64,000 bases of DNA from assembly GCA_026315105.1 (NCBI GenBank), contig CM048746.1, forward strand, positions 644,368,898 through 644,432,897, given 5' to 3'. The notes beneath the pieces were generated by a model. It was not told the origin of the DNA. It searched no databases and was given only the letters and a program-made list of their open reading frames with translations. Every line of letters starts with the position of its first letter. Positions within the stretch are counted from its first letter, which is position 1. The DNA comes from Locusta migratoria (taxonomy: Eukaryota > Arthropoda > Insecta > Orthoptera > Acrididae). Position numbers and translations under genes: made by a program. This document shows positions 52,601 to 62,710 of the stretch, piece after piece.

Positions 52601-53352
52601 CACACGGTGACCATGTGGAACAGCACTCTCTGCCGAATGGCTGCAGTGTTTACACTGCAGAGCTGGTGGCCATTCACAGAGCTCTTGTGCATATCCGGTC
52701 TTGCTCAGGCGAGTCTTTTGTTGTTTGCAGCGACTCCCTGAGCAGCCTTCGAGCTCTGGAGCAGTGTTACCCCCGGTCTACCCTGGTGTTGGCCGTTCAG
52801 GAGACACTTTATGCCATTACACGGTCCGGGCGATCGGTGGTGTTCGTCTGGTCTCCAGGTCATGTTGGTATCCCGGGCAATGAACGTGTTGACAGGCTTG
52901 CCAAGCAGGCTGTAGGTATGTCCTGTCTAGAGATCGGCCTCCCGGCTTCTGATCTCCGTTCATTGTTGCGCCAGAAAGTACGTCAGCTGTGGGATACTGA
53001 GTGGCGTAGCCTGCGCACGCCCAACAAGCTCCGGGTGGTCAAGCAAACGACGGTTGCATGGCGCTCCTCCATGCGCGGTTCACGACGGGACTCAGTGGTC
53101 TTGTGTCGCCTCCGCATTGGGCATACATGGCTCACCCATGGACATCTCCTTCGGGGTGAGGACCCAGCCCAATGTCGGTGCGGCTCCCGTCTGACAATCG
53201 TCCACATTTTGTTGGACTGCCCCGTTTTAGCTGCTTTGCGGCGGAATTTTAACCTGCCTGCCGTTTTATCAGATGTTTTAGGTGACGATGCTGCAATGGC
53301 AGATACAGTTTTACGTTTTATACGAGCAGGGGGTTTTTATCATTCGATTTAA
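49630..53352 (+). CDS. ORF2 (endonuclease-reverse transcriptase-RNase H) of I-type LINE
   Basis: Encodes 1240 residues. Domain order: APE-like endonuclease, about 15-230 (WNCGG, ALQETWF with catalytic E, LLLGDFNAHSPLWG near 144, GSDHFP near 220); linker; reverse transcriptase, about 470-770 (FFDMHKAYDT with D590, ENGVPQGSVLS near 646, SLYADDFCLSF with D680-D681, HRFLGLVFD); thumb region; RNase H, about 970-1100 with a full catalytic set D978 (YTDGSM), E1011 (YTAEL), D1035 (CSDSL) and D1088 (ERVD), plus SPGHVGIPGN; then a C-terminal region with RLRIGHTWLTHGHLLRGEDP and CRCGSRLTIVHILLDCP, a cysteine-histidine motif. Every catalytic residue I can check is present. It should nick target DNA and prime cDNA from its own 3' end. 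Start ATG overlaps the ORF1 stop, so translation probably re-initiates. Confidence 0.95.
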   Translation: MTRSLVSFMSSQHSNNVILQWNCGGFFSHLAELRQLLSTTPALCIALQETWFPAMRTPALRGYRGFYCNRSSYNRVSGGVCVYVLTSVYSEPVPLRTPLEAVAVRVRTTQELTICSIYLPPDGDISVNVLAALVAQLPPPFLLLGDFNAHSPLWGGSTISGHGRVVEDFLTQLDLCLLNTGVPTHFSVAHGTFSAIDLSICSHGLPPSVHWRAHDDLCGSDHFPVFLSLPQRESPARPPRWVLHRANWEDYASAAIVGPPPLEEIDVVVESATHSIISAANATIPRTSGCPRCKTVPWWSPEIAEAIKDRRRALQRYKRHPSQEHLINFKRLRARARQLIRRRKRECWERYVSTIGTGTSASLVWSKFRRLQGIPTTSGIPGISTNGVLCTDPATLAEMFAEHYARAFASANYPPAFRAVKERVERQSLSFRTSRSESYNTPFTEWELLSALQQCPNTAPGPDSIHSNMLQHLSADSRRNLLAVYNRIWCDGVFPSQWRESIIIPVLKPDKHPLNLDSYRPINLTNVPCKLLERMVDRRLCWILETRGLLAPCQGGFRQGRSTTDNLVYLESAIRTAFSRRQHLVAVFFDMHKAYDTTWRRHILNTLHDWGLRGSLPIFIQNFLAVRTFRVQIGASLSSSHIQENGVPQGSVLSVPLFLIAINGLAAAVGSSVSPSLYADDFCLSFSSCSTQVAERRLQGAIRKAQNWALTHGFQFSASKTRVMHFCRRRTVHPHPELYLNDEPLTVVETHRFLGLVFDARLTWLPHIRQLKRKCWRHLNLLRHLGHTTWGADRSTLLRLYMALVQSRLDFGCIAYGSAAPSALHLLDPIHNCGVRIATGAFRTSPVNSLLVEAGIPPLGIRRQHLLAAYAANVYCSPGHPNRRLLFSNVVVPHHPRRPRSGHTIAYRVRSLLLELESLPLQCPYRVQVHTPPWCLTRPSIRLDLAHGPKDSVPLEALRRQFSAVIAEFRGYDLIYTDGSMVDDRVGFAYTHGDHVEQHSLPNGCSVYTAELVAIHRALVHIRSCSGESFVVCSDSLSSLRALEQCYPRSTLVLAVQETLYAITRSGRSVVFVWSPGHVGIPGNERVDRLAKQAVGMSCLEIGLPASDLRSLLRQKVRQLWDTEWRSLRTPNKLRVVKQTTVAWRSSMRGSRRDSVVLCRLRIGHTWLTHGHLLRGEDPAQCRCGSRLTIVHILLDCPVLAALRRNFNLPAVLSDVLGDDAAMADTVLRFIRAGGFYHSI

Positions 53353-53645
53353 CTGGAGATTTCTGTGGTTGACTTTTCCTTTTTTTTATTCTTATGGTCG
53401 GTCAACCACGGCCATCGGTTTATTTGTTGTAAGTTGTGTTTGTGTGACCGTCTCTTCGTTTTGTCTTTTTCTTGATTATGTTTTATGGACTCGGTGGGAC
53501 TCCTCTCCCACATCGCAATTTTAACATCTGTGCGTGATATCTTTCACGTGTATGGTTTTACTTTTGCCGCCTAGAGGTGGAATGGGGGACTGATGACCAT
53601 TGTAGTTTTGTCCCCCTTAAACAACCTAACAACAACAACAACAAC
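53353..53645 (+). other. 3' UTR and 3' end hairpin of I-type LINE
   Basis: 293 bp, T-rich start, then GGGGGACTGATGACCATTGT, AGTTTTGTCCCCCTTAAA and AACCTAACAACAACAAC. The arms GGGGGAC/GTCCCCC (7 bp) enclose the loop. LINE 3' ends are the usual recognition site for the cognate RT, which is the reason SINE tails matching it matter. Confidence 0.75.
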
Positions 53646-53656
53646 AACACCGCGCC

Positions 53657-54307
53657 GTGCGTGTATGGCGGCGCGCGGCGAAAGTGGGTGGCGCGCACTT
53701 TAGACTTGTGCGACACCACATTATCGGATCAAAATCGACGTCGTTTTTCCTAGTGTACCCGTTACATTTTCCGGCGAGTTCCGGCTGGTAAGCAAGCAGA
53801 CTGCTCTCTGGTACAGCCGACTGCCGCGGCCGTGAAGTTCTCACCGCGCAGATACGCGACCGCGCTAGCCAGTAAGCGCTGCGCCGGACTTCACGAGCTG
53901 ACCCGCGCTTTGCTGTCCGGGAAGTAAAGTCGCCTCCCGAACGGCCCGGCCTGCCAGAGGCCGAACGCCGCCGTAAGCAGCCGTGTTTACGAGTGCCGCC
54001 GCACAGAGTCGTAATAACGGCAACAGCTTGTTCCCCGGCCAGGCCGGTGTTCTTTACGGCTGCCGTGGCCGCGTCAGATGCGGCGAACGGGCGCGGACAG
54101 GCGGCCGCCCGGGTTTTACTGGCGGATTAACATACGGCTGGCCGGCGCCACGGCTTCCGGCCGGCAGCACACAGTGTCGCCTGCTTAATGCACACGCCGG
54201 GGCCTCACTGCGGTAATTAAGCCGGCACAGGGCGGGCGGAGCACGCGAGGCGCGGCCGCCGACACGCGAGCCACCGCCGTGGCGGTACAGGCCGAGTCAG
54301 CAGTCGC
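53657..54307. other. GC-rich island, no supported gene
   Basis: CpG-rich, with TAATTAAGCCGGC-type words. Open frames in it lack motifs. Confidence 0.4.
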
Positions 54308-54458
54308 ACAACCAGTGGCGCAACCAGCATTTTATTTCGGGGAGGGCTCACTCGTATATAATGATATATTTTGACATTGAGTGCCGAGGCGCACACATAT
54401 TACGTACATGCATACAGGCATACTTACATATACATACACATACAATTAACTGTGTAGC

Positions 54459-54518
<60 letters not shown>

Positions 54519-54590
54519 CATTTCGGGGGGGGGGGGGGCAGGGCCCGTTTGTCCCATAGCTAGTTGCACCTATGCGCACAACACAAAAAC
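54308..54590. repeat. MITE-like element with A54 and G14 runs, copy 1
   Basis: Left end ACCAGTGGCGCAACCAGC and right end GCTAGTTGCACCTATGCG resemble, with mismatches, the termini of the 54883-55204 element. The inside contains a 54-base A run (54460-54513) and a 14-base G run. Degenerate. Confidence 0.5.
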
Positions 54591-54882
54591 TTATCTTTCG
54601 CAGTATGTGCCTAACCTGAGAGCCATCTTGAAATCGGCCACCTCGAATCTAATTTTTTTTCTAGCCTTTAACCACCGTGGCGCGGTCTATCTGACCGCGC
54701 GCTTTCGTCAACAGTTGAGATTTAGCCATTTCCTTGCCCATTATTGCGCCCATCGGCCAGGGTTGCCAGGTGTGGCGATTTTTCGCATTCTAGCTTTCTG
54801 GCGACTGGCGATTAGATTTGCCCAGTAAGAGAATTAGTTGGCGACTTAAAGGCTATTTCATTTTGCTTAAAAAACTAATCTA
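54591..54882. other. no recognised feature
   Basis: Nothing supported. Confidence 0.35.
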
Positions 54883-55204
54883 CCAGTGGCGTAACTATGG
54901 GGGGATGAGGGGGATAGAACCCCTCCTCCCAGAACCCGAAAAGAGAAGAGAGAGGAAAAAAAGAGAGAGAGAAAGAGAGAGACGTAAAGAAAAAGAAATC
55001 GGATGACAGCAATCTGGTAAAGATGGAAACTTGGGGTGTTTTACCATAAGCTTTCATTGGAAGGGAGTGAATTAGTTTCTTCGACGGGAGTGGTAGATGG
55101 TAGTCTGTCTGGAAACTGACTAAAATTTTGCCCGTCAAGCAGATCAGATCTATACCCTCCCCCCCCCCCCCCCCCCCAAAGCCAAGTCCTAGTTACGCCA
55201 CTGG
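54883..55204. repeat. MITE-like element with 15-bp terminal inverted repeats
   Basis: Termini CCAGTGGCGTAACTA and TAGTTACGCCACTGG, 322 bp apart; GAGAGAAAGAGAGA purine tract and a 19-base C run (55159-55177) inside. No open frame of note. Non-autonomous DNA transposon, superfamily not determinable. Confidence 0.75.
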
Positions 55205-55494
55205 AATGTACAGCAATCATTTTTGAGACATTGGGTAAATGATAGCGTCCAAACATCGGTAAAATGATGGGAAAATGTAATAAACCTACAGAAGTTAGCA
55301 CAAATGTCCACAGGTATCTTTGATCTGTGGGAGAGTGTCTCAGAGATACAAAGAAACTGAACTTGCAGACTCTTCAAGATAGACATAAACTACGTTGAGG
55401 AACCTACAATGGTTCAAGAACAGGCATTAAACGATGACTCCTGAAATATATTACAGCACCATATGTGTGGCTCCTGTAGAGATAGTGAGGTTAA
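55205..55494. other. no recognised feature
   Basis: Nothing supported. Confidence 0.35.
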
Positions 55495-55718
55495 GATTAT
55501 ATTAATTATTTTTATCTCTCTATCTACATTATTCCGAGATTTGTTAAGTTTTCAAAGTTCTACTGACTTTTTGATCACCCGGGATACGAAAGTAAGCAGG
55601 CTCTACTGAAATAGTTGATTAACTGATATTGGAAGCATTCAGACATTACTTTTATACTGCAGTGATATTATTAAATATAGGTCAAGTATTTGTGATTCTG
55701 ATTAAGAGCAAAAGTTGG
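55495..55718 (-). repeat. dispersed repeat G, copy 2
   Basis: Reverse complement of 42256-42461, with ATTATTCCGAGATTTGTTAA, CTGACTTTTTGATCACCCGG, AAAGTAAGCAGGCTCTACTG, TCAAGTATTTGTGATTCTGA in order. Confidence 0.75.
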
Positions 55719-56034
55719 ACGTGAATGATTTGTTAATGATTTACTTCTATGCGTAAAACTAGGGCTATTAACTAAACACCGTAAATGAATACTTGTTCGT
55801 AACATTATTCTCTTACTTCTGAGTTATTATTTAAAACAGTCCACAATCCGAAGATTGGTTGAAACACCCCAGTGCTTTACGAGGCATGGTCCTGTTTGGA
55901 GGTGGTATGCCACTGACTTACCCAGCCAGTTATAGGGGGACCTACAATTTAACGTGGGTTCCGAACCACAGTACTACTCGGTATTTTTCACATGAGCAAT
56001 GCTGCCAGAGGGGAAAGAAGTGGAAAGTGACAGA
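55719..56034. other. no recognised feature
   Basis: Nothing supported. Confidence 0.35.
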
Positions 56035-56118
56035 TAAAAATCCTAGGACCTGGCGAGGATCGAACCCGCGACCTTTGGATTTGTAGTCTGGCACTCTACC
56101 ACTGTGCTACGGAGCCGA
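56035..56118 (-). mobile_element. tRNA-like SINE head
   Basis: Minus strand GGCTCCGTAGCACAGTGGTA, GAGTGCCAGACTACAAATCC, AAAGGTCGCGGGTTCGATCC and TCGCCAGGTCC. A and B boxes are good and the arms fold, but the acceptor strands GGCTCCG and CAGGTCC do not pair, so not a functional tRNA. Confidence 0.6.
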
Positions 56119-56541
56119 TCCTTTGCAAATCAGCGATTATAGAATTATGTTGTTGATAGTTGCTACAATTTATAGCACCACATAAGCTCCTAAATACGAA
56201 GGTGGTTCGAATGTGCTGCTTCACTCCAAATACAAAATCATTCCTCGATCGTTTCGCGGTATGTTATGCGACCCAGCCGCTTGGCAGCGCTGCAATCGAC
56301 AAGTTGCAGAAATTCACTGGGAGTTTCGTGACTATGGCCAGAGTATGCCAAAAACTCCTTTTCTCCCCAGTACAGCGGGAAAAAAAGTCTACAGGGGGTA
56401 TGTTAACTGGTCCTATATCATTTCCTTTCCTCCTCCATGTTGCCATGGATGACGCACAACAGATTGCGTTTGTACCGCAATAACAGTGTACACGAGGGTT
56501 GTAGTAACTCCCCACTGTACTGTGTGAAGAGTAGAAACTCT
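56119..56541. other. unassigned; possibly CR1a 5' UTR
   Basis: No repeat match in the window. The in-frame stop upstream of the CR1a ATG is at 56541-56543. If the CR1a copy is full length its 5' UTR lies here, but no second copy allows a check. Confidence 0.3.
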
Positions 56542-56588
56542 GAAAGTTCATCAACCTGACGTCTTCTATAGCTGTCGTCCCCACGCAG

Positions 56589-59560
56589 ATGATAGCACGC
56601 AGTCCACTACACTCAGGAAGCGGCTACACGGGTAGCGGGGGCTGTGTGGCGTGGACTGGGCGGTTTTTTAGGTTAGATGGCCTCGGGAATACACAAAATG
56701 GGTTTCAGTCTCAAAGGGGGCAGGTCAGACACGGGAAGAAAGTAGACATAAAAACCATTGGTGTAACAGTTGTAAATTGTCGTAGCTGTGTTGGGAAAAT
56801 TCCAGAGCTCCAAGCGCTGATAGAAAGTACTGAGGCACAAATCGTTATAGGTTCTGAAAGCTGGCTGACGCCTGAGATAAATTCGGCCGAAATTTTTTCA
56901 AAGGGCCAAATGGTCTTCAGAAAGGATAGAATAAATAAAACAGGGGGTGGCGTGTTTATTGCTGTTACAAACGGTTTATCTTGCAACGAAATTGAGGCAG
57001 ATACTTCCTGTGAATTGGTCTGGGTAGAGGTTATACCTGACCACCGAAATAAATTAATAATTGGATCTTTTTATCGGCCCCCTGACTCAGACGATGCGGT
57101 TGCAGAAATGTTCAAAGAAAGCTTGAATCATATTTCAAATAGGTATCCGAAGCATACTGTTATAATCGGTGGCGACTTTAATTTACCCTCGATATGTTGG
57201 CATAATTACGTATTCAAAACAGGGGGCAAATATAAAACATCGTCCGAACTAGTTCTGAATGCTTTTTCTGAGAACTACTTCGAACAGTTAGTTCATGAAC
57301 CCACTAGAATAGTACGTGGTTGCGAAAATACTCTTGATCTCCTAGCAACAAATAATCCCGAGATAGTAAAGAGCATCAAAACAGATACAGGGATTAGCGA
57401 ACATCGAGTTGTAGTAGCGAGACTGAATATCGAAATTCCCAAATGCACCAAAAATAAACGAAAAATATATCTATTCAATAAAGCAGATAAAAATTCGCTT
57501 CACGCTTTCCTGAGTGATAGTCTCCAGTCCTTCAAAACTAAAAATGCGAGTGTAGATCAGTTGTGGCTTACATTCAAAGACATAATATCAGTAGCAATCG
57601 AGAGATTTATACCAAATAAATTAATAAAAGAGGGGGCTGACCCCCCGTGGTACACAAAACAGGTCAGATCACTGTTACAGAAACAAAGGAAAACGCATGC
57701 AAAATTTAAAAAGACACAGAATCCGCAAGACTGGCTATCTTTTACTGAAACTCGCAACCTAGCGCGGACTTCAATGCGAGAATCTTATAGTTGTTTCCAC
57801 AACGAAATCCTGTCTCGTAATCTTGCAGAAAATCCAAAGAAATTCTGGTCTTATGTGAAGTACACTAGCGGCAAAACACAAACAATACCTTCACTACGCG
57901 ATAGCAATGGTAATACCACCGACGACAGTACTGCTAAGACAGAATTACTAAACACAGCTTTCCGAAATTCTTTCACCAAAGAAGACGAAGTGAACACTCC
58001 AGTATTCAATCCAAGAACAGCTGCCAGCATGCGAAACTTAGAAGTAGATGTTCCTGGAGTAGTAAAACAACTTAAGTCACTAAACAAAAATAAATCTTCC
58101 GGGCCAGATTGTATACCAACTATATTGCTCTCAGAGTATGCTGATGAAATAGCTCCCTACTTAGCTATAATTTACAACCGATCACTCAGCGAAAGATCCG
58201 TACCCAAAGACTGGAAAGTTGCCCAAATTTCTCCAATATTCAAGAAAGGCAATAGGAGTGATCCCCAAAATTACAGGCATATCTCATTGACGTCGATTTG
58301 CAGTAGGATTTTGGAACATATACTTTGTTCGAATATTATGTACTACCTCGAAGAGAACGACCTATTAACCAATAGTCAGCACGGATTCAGAAAGTATCGC
58401 TCTTGCGAAACACAGCTTGCCCTTTATTCACATGAAGTGTTAAGTGCCATCGACAAGGGATCTCAAATCGATTCCATATTTCTGGATTTCCGGAAGGCTT
58501 TTGATACTGTACCCCACAAGCGGCTTCTAATGAAATTGCGTGCTTATGGAATATCTCCCCAATTGTGCGATTGGATTCACGATTTCCTATCAGAAAGGAC
58601 ACAGTTCGTTGTAATTGACGGTAAGTCATCGAGTAAAACAGAAGTGATATCTGGTGTTCCACAGGGAAGCGTTATTGGTCCCCTACTCTTCCTCGTGTTT
58701 ATAAACGATTTAGGAGATAATCTGAATAGCTTCCTTAGACTGTTCGCGGATGATGCTGTCGTTTATCGGTTAGTGAAGTCAACAGAGGGTCAAAAGCAAC
58801 TGCAAAGCGATTTAGACAAAATTTCTACTTGGTGCGAAAATTGGCAATTGACACTAAATAAAGAAAAGTGTGAAGTAATACACATGACCACTAAAAGAAA
58901 TCCGCTGAACTTCAATTACGCGATAAATCAGTCAAACCTTAAGGTCGTAAATTCTACCAAATACCTAGGAGTTACAATTACGAACAACTTTGACTGGAGA
59001 GAACACATAGAAAATATTGTGGGGAAGGCGAACCAAAGGTTACGTTTCATTGGCAGAACGCTTAGACGATGCACCAGCTCCACCAAAGAGACTGCCTACA
59101 TCACACTTGTGCGTCCTCTTGGAGTACTGTTGCCCCTTGTGGGACCCTCACCAGGTGGGACTGACGGAGGATATTGAGAATGTGCAGAGAAGGGCAGCTC
59201 GTTTTGTTTTATCACGTTACGGGGGGAAATCGTCACGGAAATGTTGCACGAATTGGGGTGGAAATCATTAAAAGAAAGACGTTATTCATTGCGGCGTGAT
59301 CTGTTTGCGACGTTTCAATCACCGACTTTTAGTTCTGAATGTGAAAATATTTTGCTAGCACCCACCTACTTAGGGAGACATGACCATCCCAATAAAATAA
59401 GAGAAATCAGATCGAAAACGGAACGATTTAGGTGTTCTTTCTTCCCGCGCGCTATTAGAGAATGGAACGGTAGAGAAAAGTTATGAAGGTGGTTAATGAA
59501 CCCTCTGCCAGGCACTTAAATGTGATTTGCAGAGTATCGATGTAGATGTAGATGTAGATG
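56589..59560 (+). pseudogene. CR1-type LINE (family CR1a) ORF2, near complete but frameshifted
   Basis: The main frame (56589-59118) encodes endonuclease and RT. Endonuclease about 57-280: VTVVNCRSCVGKIPELQAL, GSESWL with catalytic E90, TGGGVFIAV, IIGGDFNLPS with D196, and SEHRVV at 270-275, where the usual SDH is SEH. RT about 480-790: SGPDCIPTILL, PKDWKVAQISPIFKKG, NSQHGFRKYRSCETQLALY, FLDFRKAFDTVPHKRLL with D633, SGVPQGSVIGPLL, LRLFADDAVVY with D721-D722, KYLGVTITNNFDWREH. A 2-bp loss in the RPLLEY codons (near 59118) shifts frame to LEYCCPLWDPHQVGLTEDIE; a second shift at the G run (59221-59226) leads to MLHELGWKSLKERRYSLRRD and REWNGREKL (stop 59484-59486). Then the terminus CTCTGCCAGGCAC and (TAGATG)n. 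No RNase H, no ORF1 recognised. Two small indels away from coding, therefore young but inactive. Confidence 0.92.
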
Positions 59561-60299
59561 AGGTCGGAGTTCTTGCATGAGGCTGAAATTGCTAAACTAT
59601 TGGCAGGAACTGATCTAATTAGGGAATAAAACTTTCTTGTGAGATACCATCTAGTTTATTTAAAGAAAGCAGAAAACTATCAAACTGCGTAATAACATCA
59701 ACTTGACACAAATTATTTTAAATGAAATTAAATATGCTCTAAGATGGTTAAACAGTGTCTTATGACCGCCTTCGTATGCATGATACTCCACCGAGTGCCT
59801 ATTCTGAACTCATATATTACTCCTCCGAGTGCATGTACTGAACTGAAGTAGGGCGGCTCGATGCAAGGCTGCCTTCGTTCCGCAGTTTGGCGCGTAAACA
59901 TGGCCGCCGTGCATCGTCCGTCTTATATTAACTGTTTTGTTTATGTTTTAGTATTTGTTAATATGTTTTACCTACTCAGGGCATAGTTTAGCATTGAGGG
60001 GTATTTCTAAATTGAGTTTGACTTTGAATATATTATTAGTTTATTAAATATTAATACGTTTTGGCGCGTGACCGCCAGTGCTACAGCCAATCGTCGTCCA
60101 GTGGCTGCCGCTCGGGGACTTCCCTAGAATTCGGGGAGATTAGCCAGTGCTCTTTCCCATGAGAACCAGACCTATTGTACCACCTGTCGTAGTTCTCACC
60201 AGATTTTACTATATGTCGCCTACTAGTCCGAACCGGCTGCATTGAAGCAATACTCCGAACTTAATACTTAGCTTGCATTTATCGCGAATATTGAATTCA
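59561..60299. other. no recognised feature
   Basis: Mixed AT-rich sequence, no gene or repeat supported. Confidence 0.35.
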
Positions 60300-61673
60300 G
60301 CGCAAAGTTCCTAGTGATTGGAAAAAAGCGCAGGTGACTCCCGTTTATAAGGAAGGAAAGAGAACTTACCCACACAATTATAAGCCAATATCGTTGACAT
60401 CAGTTTCATGTAGAATTTAAGAACATATTCTCAGTTCGAATATAGTAAATTTCCTTGAAACGGAAAAGCTTCTTTCCATGAATCAGCACGGGTTTAGGAA
60501 ACATCGTTCATGTGAAACTCAGCTTGCCCTTTTCTCACATATCTTGCGAGCCATGGATGAAGGGCAACAGGCGGATTGTGTTTTTCTCGACTTCAAAAAG
60601 GCGTTCGACGCGGTGCCACACTGCAGACTGCTAACGAAGATACGAGATATGGAATAGGTTCACAGATTTGTGACAGGCTGGAAGACTTCATAATTAATAG
60701 AACGCAGTACGTTGTTCTCGACAGCGAGTGTTCATCAGAGACGAGTGTATCGTCAGGCGTGCCCCAGGGGAGTGTGATAGGACCGGTATTATTTTCTATA
60801 TATATAAATGATCTGATGGACAGAGTAAGTTGTATTTTGCGGCTGTTTGCTGATGATGCTATGGTGTATGGGAGGGTGTCGTCTGTAACTGACTGTAATA
60901 GCATACAGGATGACTTAGACAAAATTTCTAGTTGGTGCGCAGAATGGCAGCTAGTTCTCGATGTAGAAAAATGTAAGGTGATGCGCATGAGTAGAAAAAA
61001 CAATCCTATAATGTTCGAATACAGCATCAGTAGTGAGCTTCTTGATGCTGTCGCGTCGTTCAAATATCTAGGCGTAACATTGCACAGCTATATGAAATGG
61101 AACGAACATTTAAGGACAGTTGTGGGTAAGGCGGACAGCCGATTTCGGTTTATTGGGAGAATTTTGGGAAGATGTACTTCATCTGTAAAGGAGGCCGCGT
61201 ATAAAACGCTTGTACGACCACGTCTTGAGTATTGCTCAAGTGTTTGGGACCCGCAGCAGATCAGTTTAAAGGAAGACATAGAGGCGGTTCAGAGACGAGC
61301 AGCTGGATTTGTTACCGGTAGATTCGACCAATGCGCGAGTGTCACGGAAATGCTCCGGCAACTCAATTGGGGATCGGCTGCAAGAAAGACGACGTTCTTT
61401 TCGTGAATTTCTGTTAAGTAAATTTAGAGAGTAGGAGTTTGAAGCTGAGGGTAGTACGATCTTGCTGCCGTCTACTTACATTTCGCGTAAAGATCACAAA
61501 GAGAAGATGAGAAATTAGCGCTCGTACGGAGACATATAGACATTCTTTTTTTTTTTTTTTTTTTTTTCATCGTTCCATTTGGGAGTGGAATAGGAGAGGA
61601 AATGCCTAGTAGTGGTACAGTGTCCTCCGCCACGCACCTTACGGTGAATTGCGGAGTATGTATGTAGATGTAG
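60300..61673 (+). pseudogene. CR1-type LINE (family CR1b), 5'-truncated, frameshifted
   Basis: Starts as VPSDWKKAQVTPVYKEGK and SLTSVSC, a TAA interrupts at the RILEH codons, then NQHGFRKHRSCETQLALFSH. The frame 60576-61406 covers RT from CFSRLQKGVRR (shifted; the catalytic FLDFKKAFDA is in another phase at 60585-60610) to SSGVPQGSVIGPVLFSIYIN, LRLFADDAMVYGRVSSVTD, CAEWQLVLDVEKCKVMRMS, KYLGVTLHSYMKWNEHLRTV, EYCSSVWDPQQISLKEDIEA and LNWGSAARKTTFFS. The tail contains T22 (61546-61567) and ends GCGGAGTATGTATGTAGATG. Same family as 19920-20086 plus 21005-21890. Confidence 0.9.
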
Positions 61674-61699
61674 TATGATAGCTTTAAGCCAGAAATATT

Positions 61700-61785
61700 A
61701 TACCAGTCCCGTTCGGTACCTCCTCATTAGTTACGCGATCTGCCCACCTAATCTCCACCATTCGTCTGTAGCACCACATTCCTAA
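61700..61785 (-). mobile_element. RTE-type LINE internal scrap
   Basis: GTTCGGTACCTCCTCATTAG, TTACGCGATCTGCCCACCTA and TCGTCTGTAGCACCACATTC are the complement of MWCYRR...NEEVL codons of RTE. Confidence 0.7.
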
Positions 61786-62275
61786 ACAGGAGATCTTCTT
61801 CGTTCATCGACTCGACAATATACCTCAGGCAGCTGCCTGGTCGGGATGAGCTCGTGAATGCAGTGTGCAGCGCCTTTTGTCGGGGAGCAAATTAAATTGT
61901 GTAGCGGCCAGCAGCGGCAGGTGGATGCTGTGGCGGGCACGCGCGCGCGCCATATTTCCCGGTAAGCCCCATAACTGCGGCTGCGCGGCCACTCGCGCCG
62001 GATGAGAAACGGCCGACAATAAAGCCGCCGCCCCCGCCACTGCCGCACACCGCCCATTACGGCCGCCGCGCCGCCTGCCCGTCTAATTTTCGAATTGCCG
62101 CCGCCGCCACCGCCGCGATGGAGTCGAGTGTGCGGGCTCCTAAGTACGTGCCGGCGAGATCCCTGGCCGCCTTTATGGCCCCGGAGTGGCCTGTTGGGCT
62201 GCCCCCGCGTGTCCAGACGTCAGCCGCCTACCGCCATCTGGACCTACAGACACACCTCCCATCCACTCGAAGTGC
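61786..62275. other. GC-rich island, no supported gene
   Basis: 61840-62200 is CpG-rich with GCCGCCGCC repeats; frames on both strands, no motif. Confidence 0.4.
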
Positions 62276-62283
62276 GCCTAGCC

Positions 62284-62710
62284 AACGCCCCGTAGATACA
62301 AGGCCTGTGCGCTGCCTGCCAACAGTAGTCATAACACAAGAAAACTATTTGTCTTACGTAGCGATGTAATGACTTTGCGAATACGACAGGTTGCACAGTG
62401 TGTTTCACAATGTTCTTAAAGTTATTTATGTTATTCACAGACAAATTTGTTTAGGTATAAGATATTTATGAAATATTCGTATTATAGCTTACCGATTTGG
62501 AATCGGACAATTCATATTAAGCATTTTGTCTCATATGAGCAAAGATTTGCACGAAGAATTACATAAATAACATTAAGAACATTCTGAAATACTGTGTGCA
62601 ACCTGTAAGTATTCCCAAACTCAGTACAACGCTACACAAGCCAAATAGTTTGCTTGTGTTATGACTACTCTTGGGAGGCAGCGCACAGGACTTGTATCTA
62701 GGGGGCGTCG
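62284..62710. repeat. 427-bp fold-back element flanked by 8-bp direct repeats
   Basis: Arms of about 150 bp: left has GTAGATACAAGGCCTGTGCG, AGTAGTCATAACACAAG, CAATGTTCTTAAAGTTATTT; the right has their reverse complements (ATAAATAACATTAAGAACAT, CTTGTGTTATGACTACT, GCGCACAGGACTTGTATCTA). About 126 bp separate the arms. GCCTAGCC occurs at 62276-62283 and 62711-62718. An 8-bp duplication is what hAT elements make, but the ends (AACGCCCC / GGGGGCGT) are not classical hAT termini. Confidence 0.8.

Larger units (their letters stand above)
47762..53645 (+). mobile_element. complete I-type LINE (two intact ORFs, target duplication)
   Basis: A 5.88-kb non-LTR retrotransposon with 5' UTR (47762-48157), ORF1, ORF2 and 3' UTR ending in (CAA)n. 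The perfect 11-bp duplication AACACCGCGCC flanks it (47751-47761 and 53646-53656), defining both ends and implying insertion of a full-length copy. Neither ORF has a stop or frameshift. An endonuclease, RT and RNase H in one ORF2 with a gag-like ORF1 with three zinc knuckles is the plan of the I group. GC content is clearly above the surroundings. All this points to a recent, potentially autonomous copy. Confidence 0.93.
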
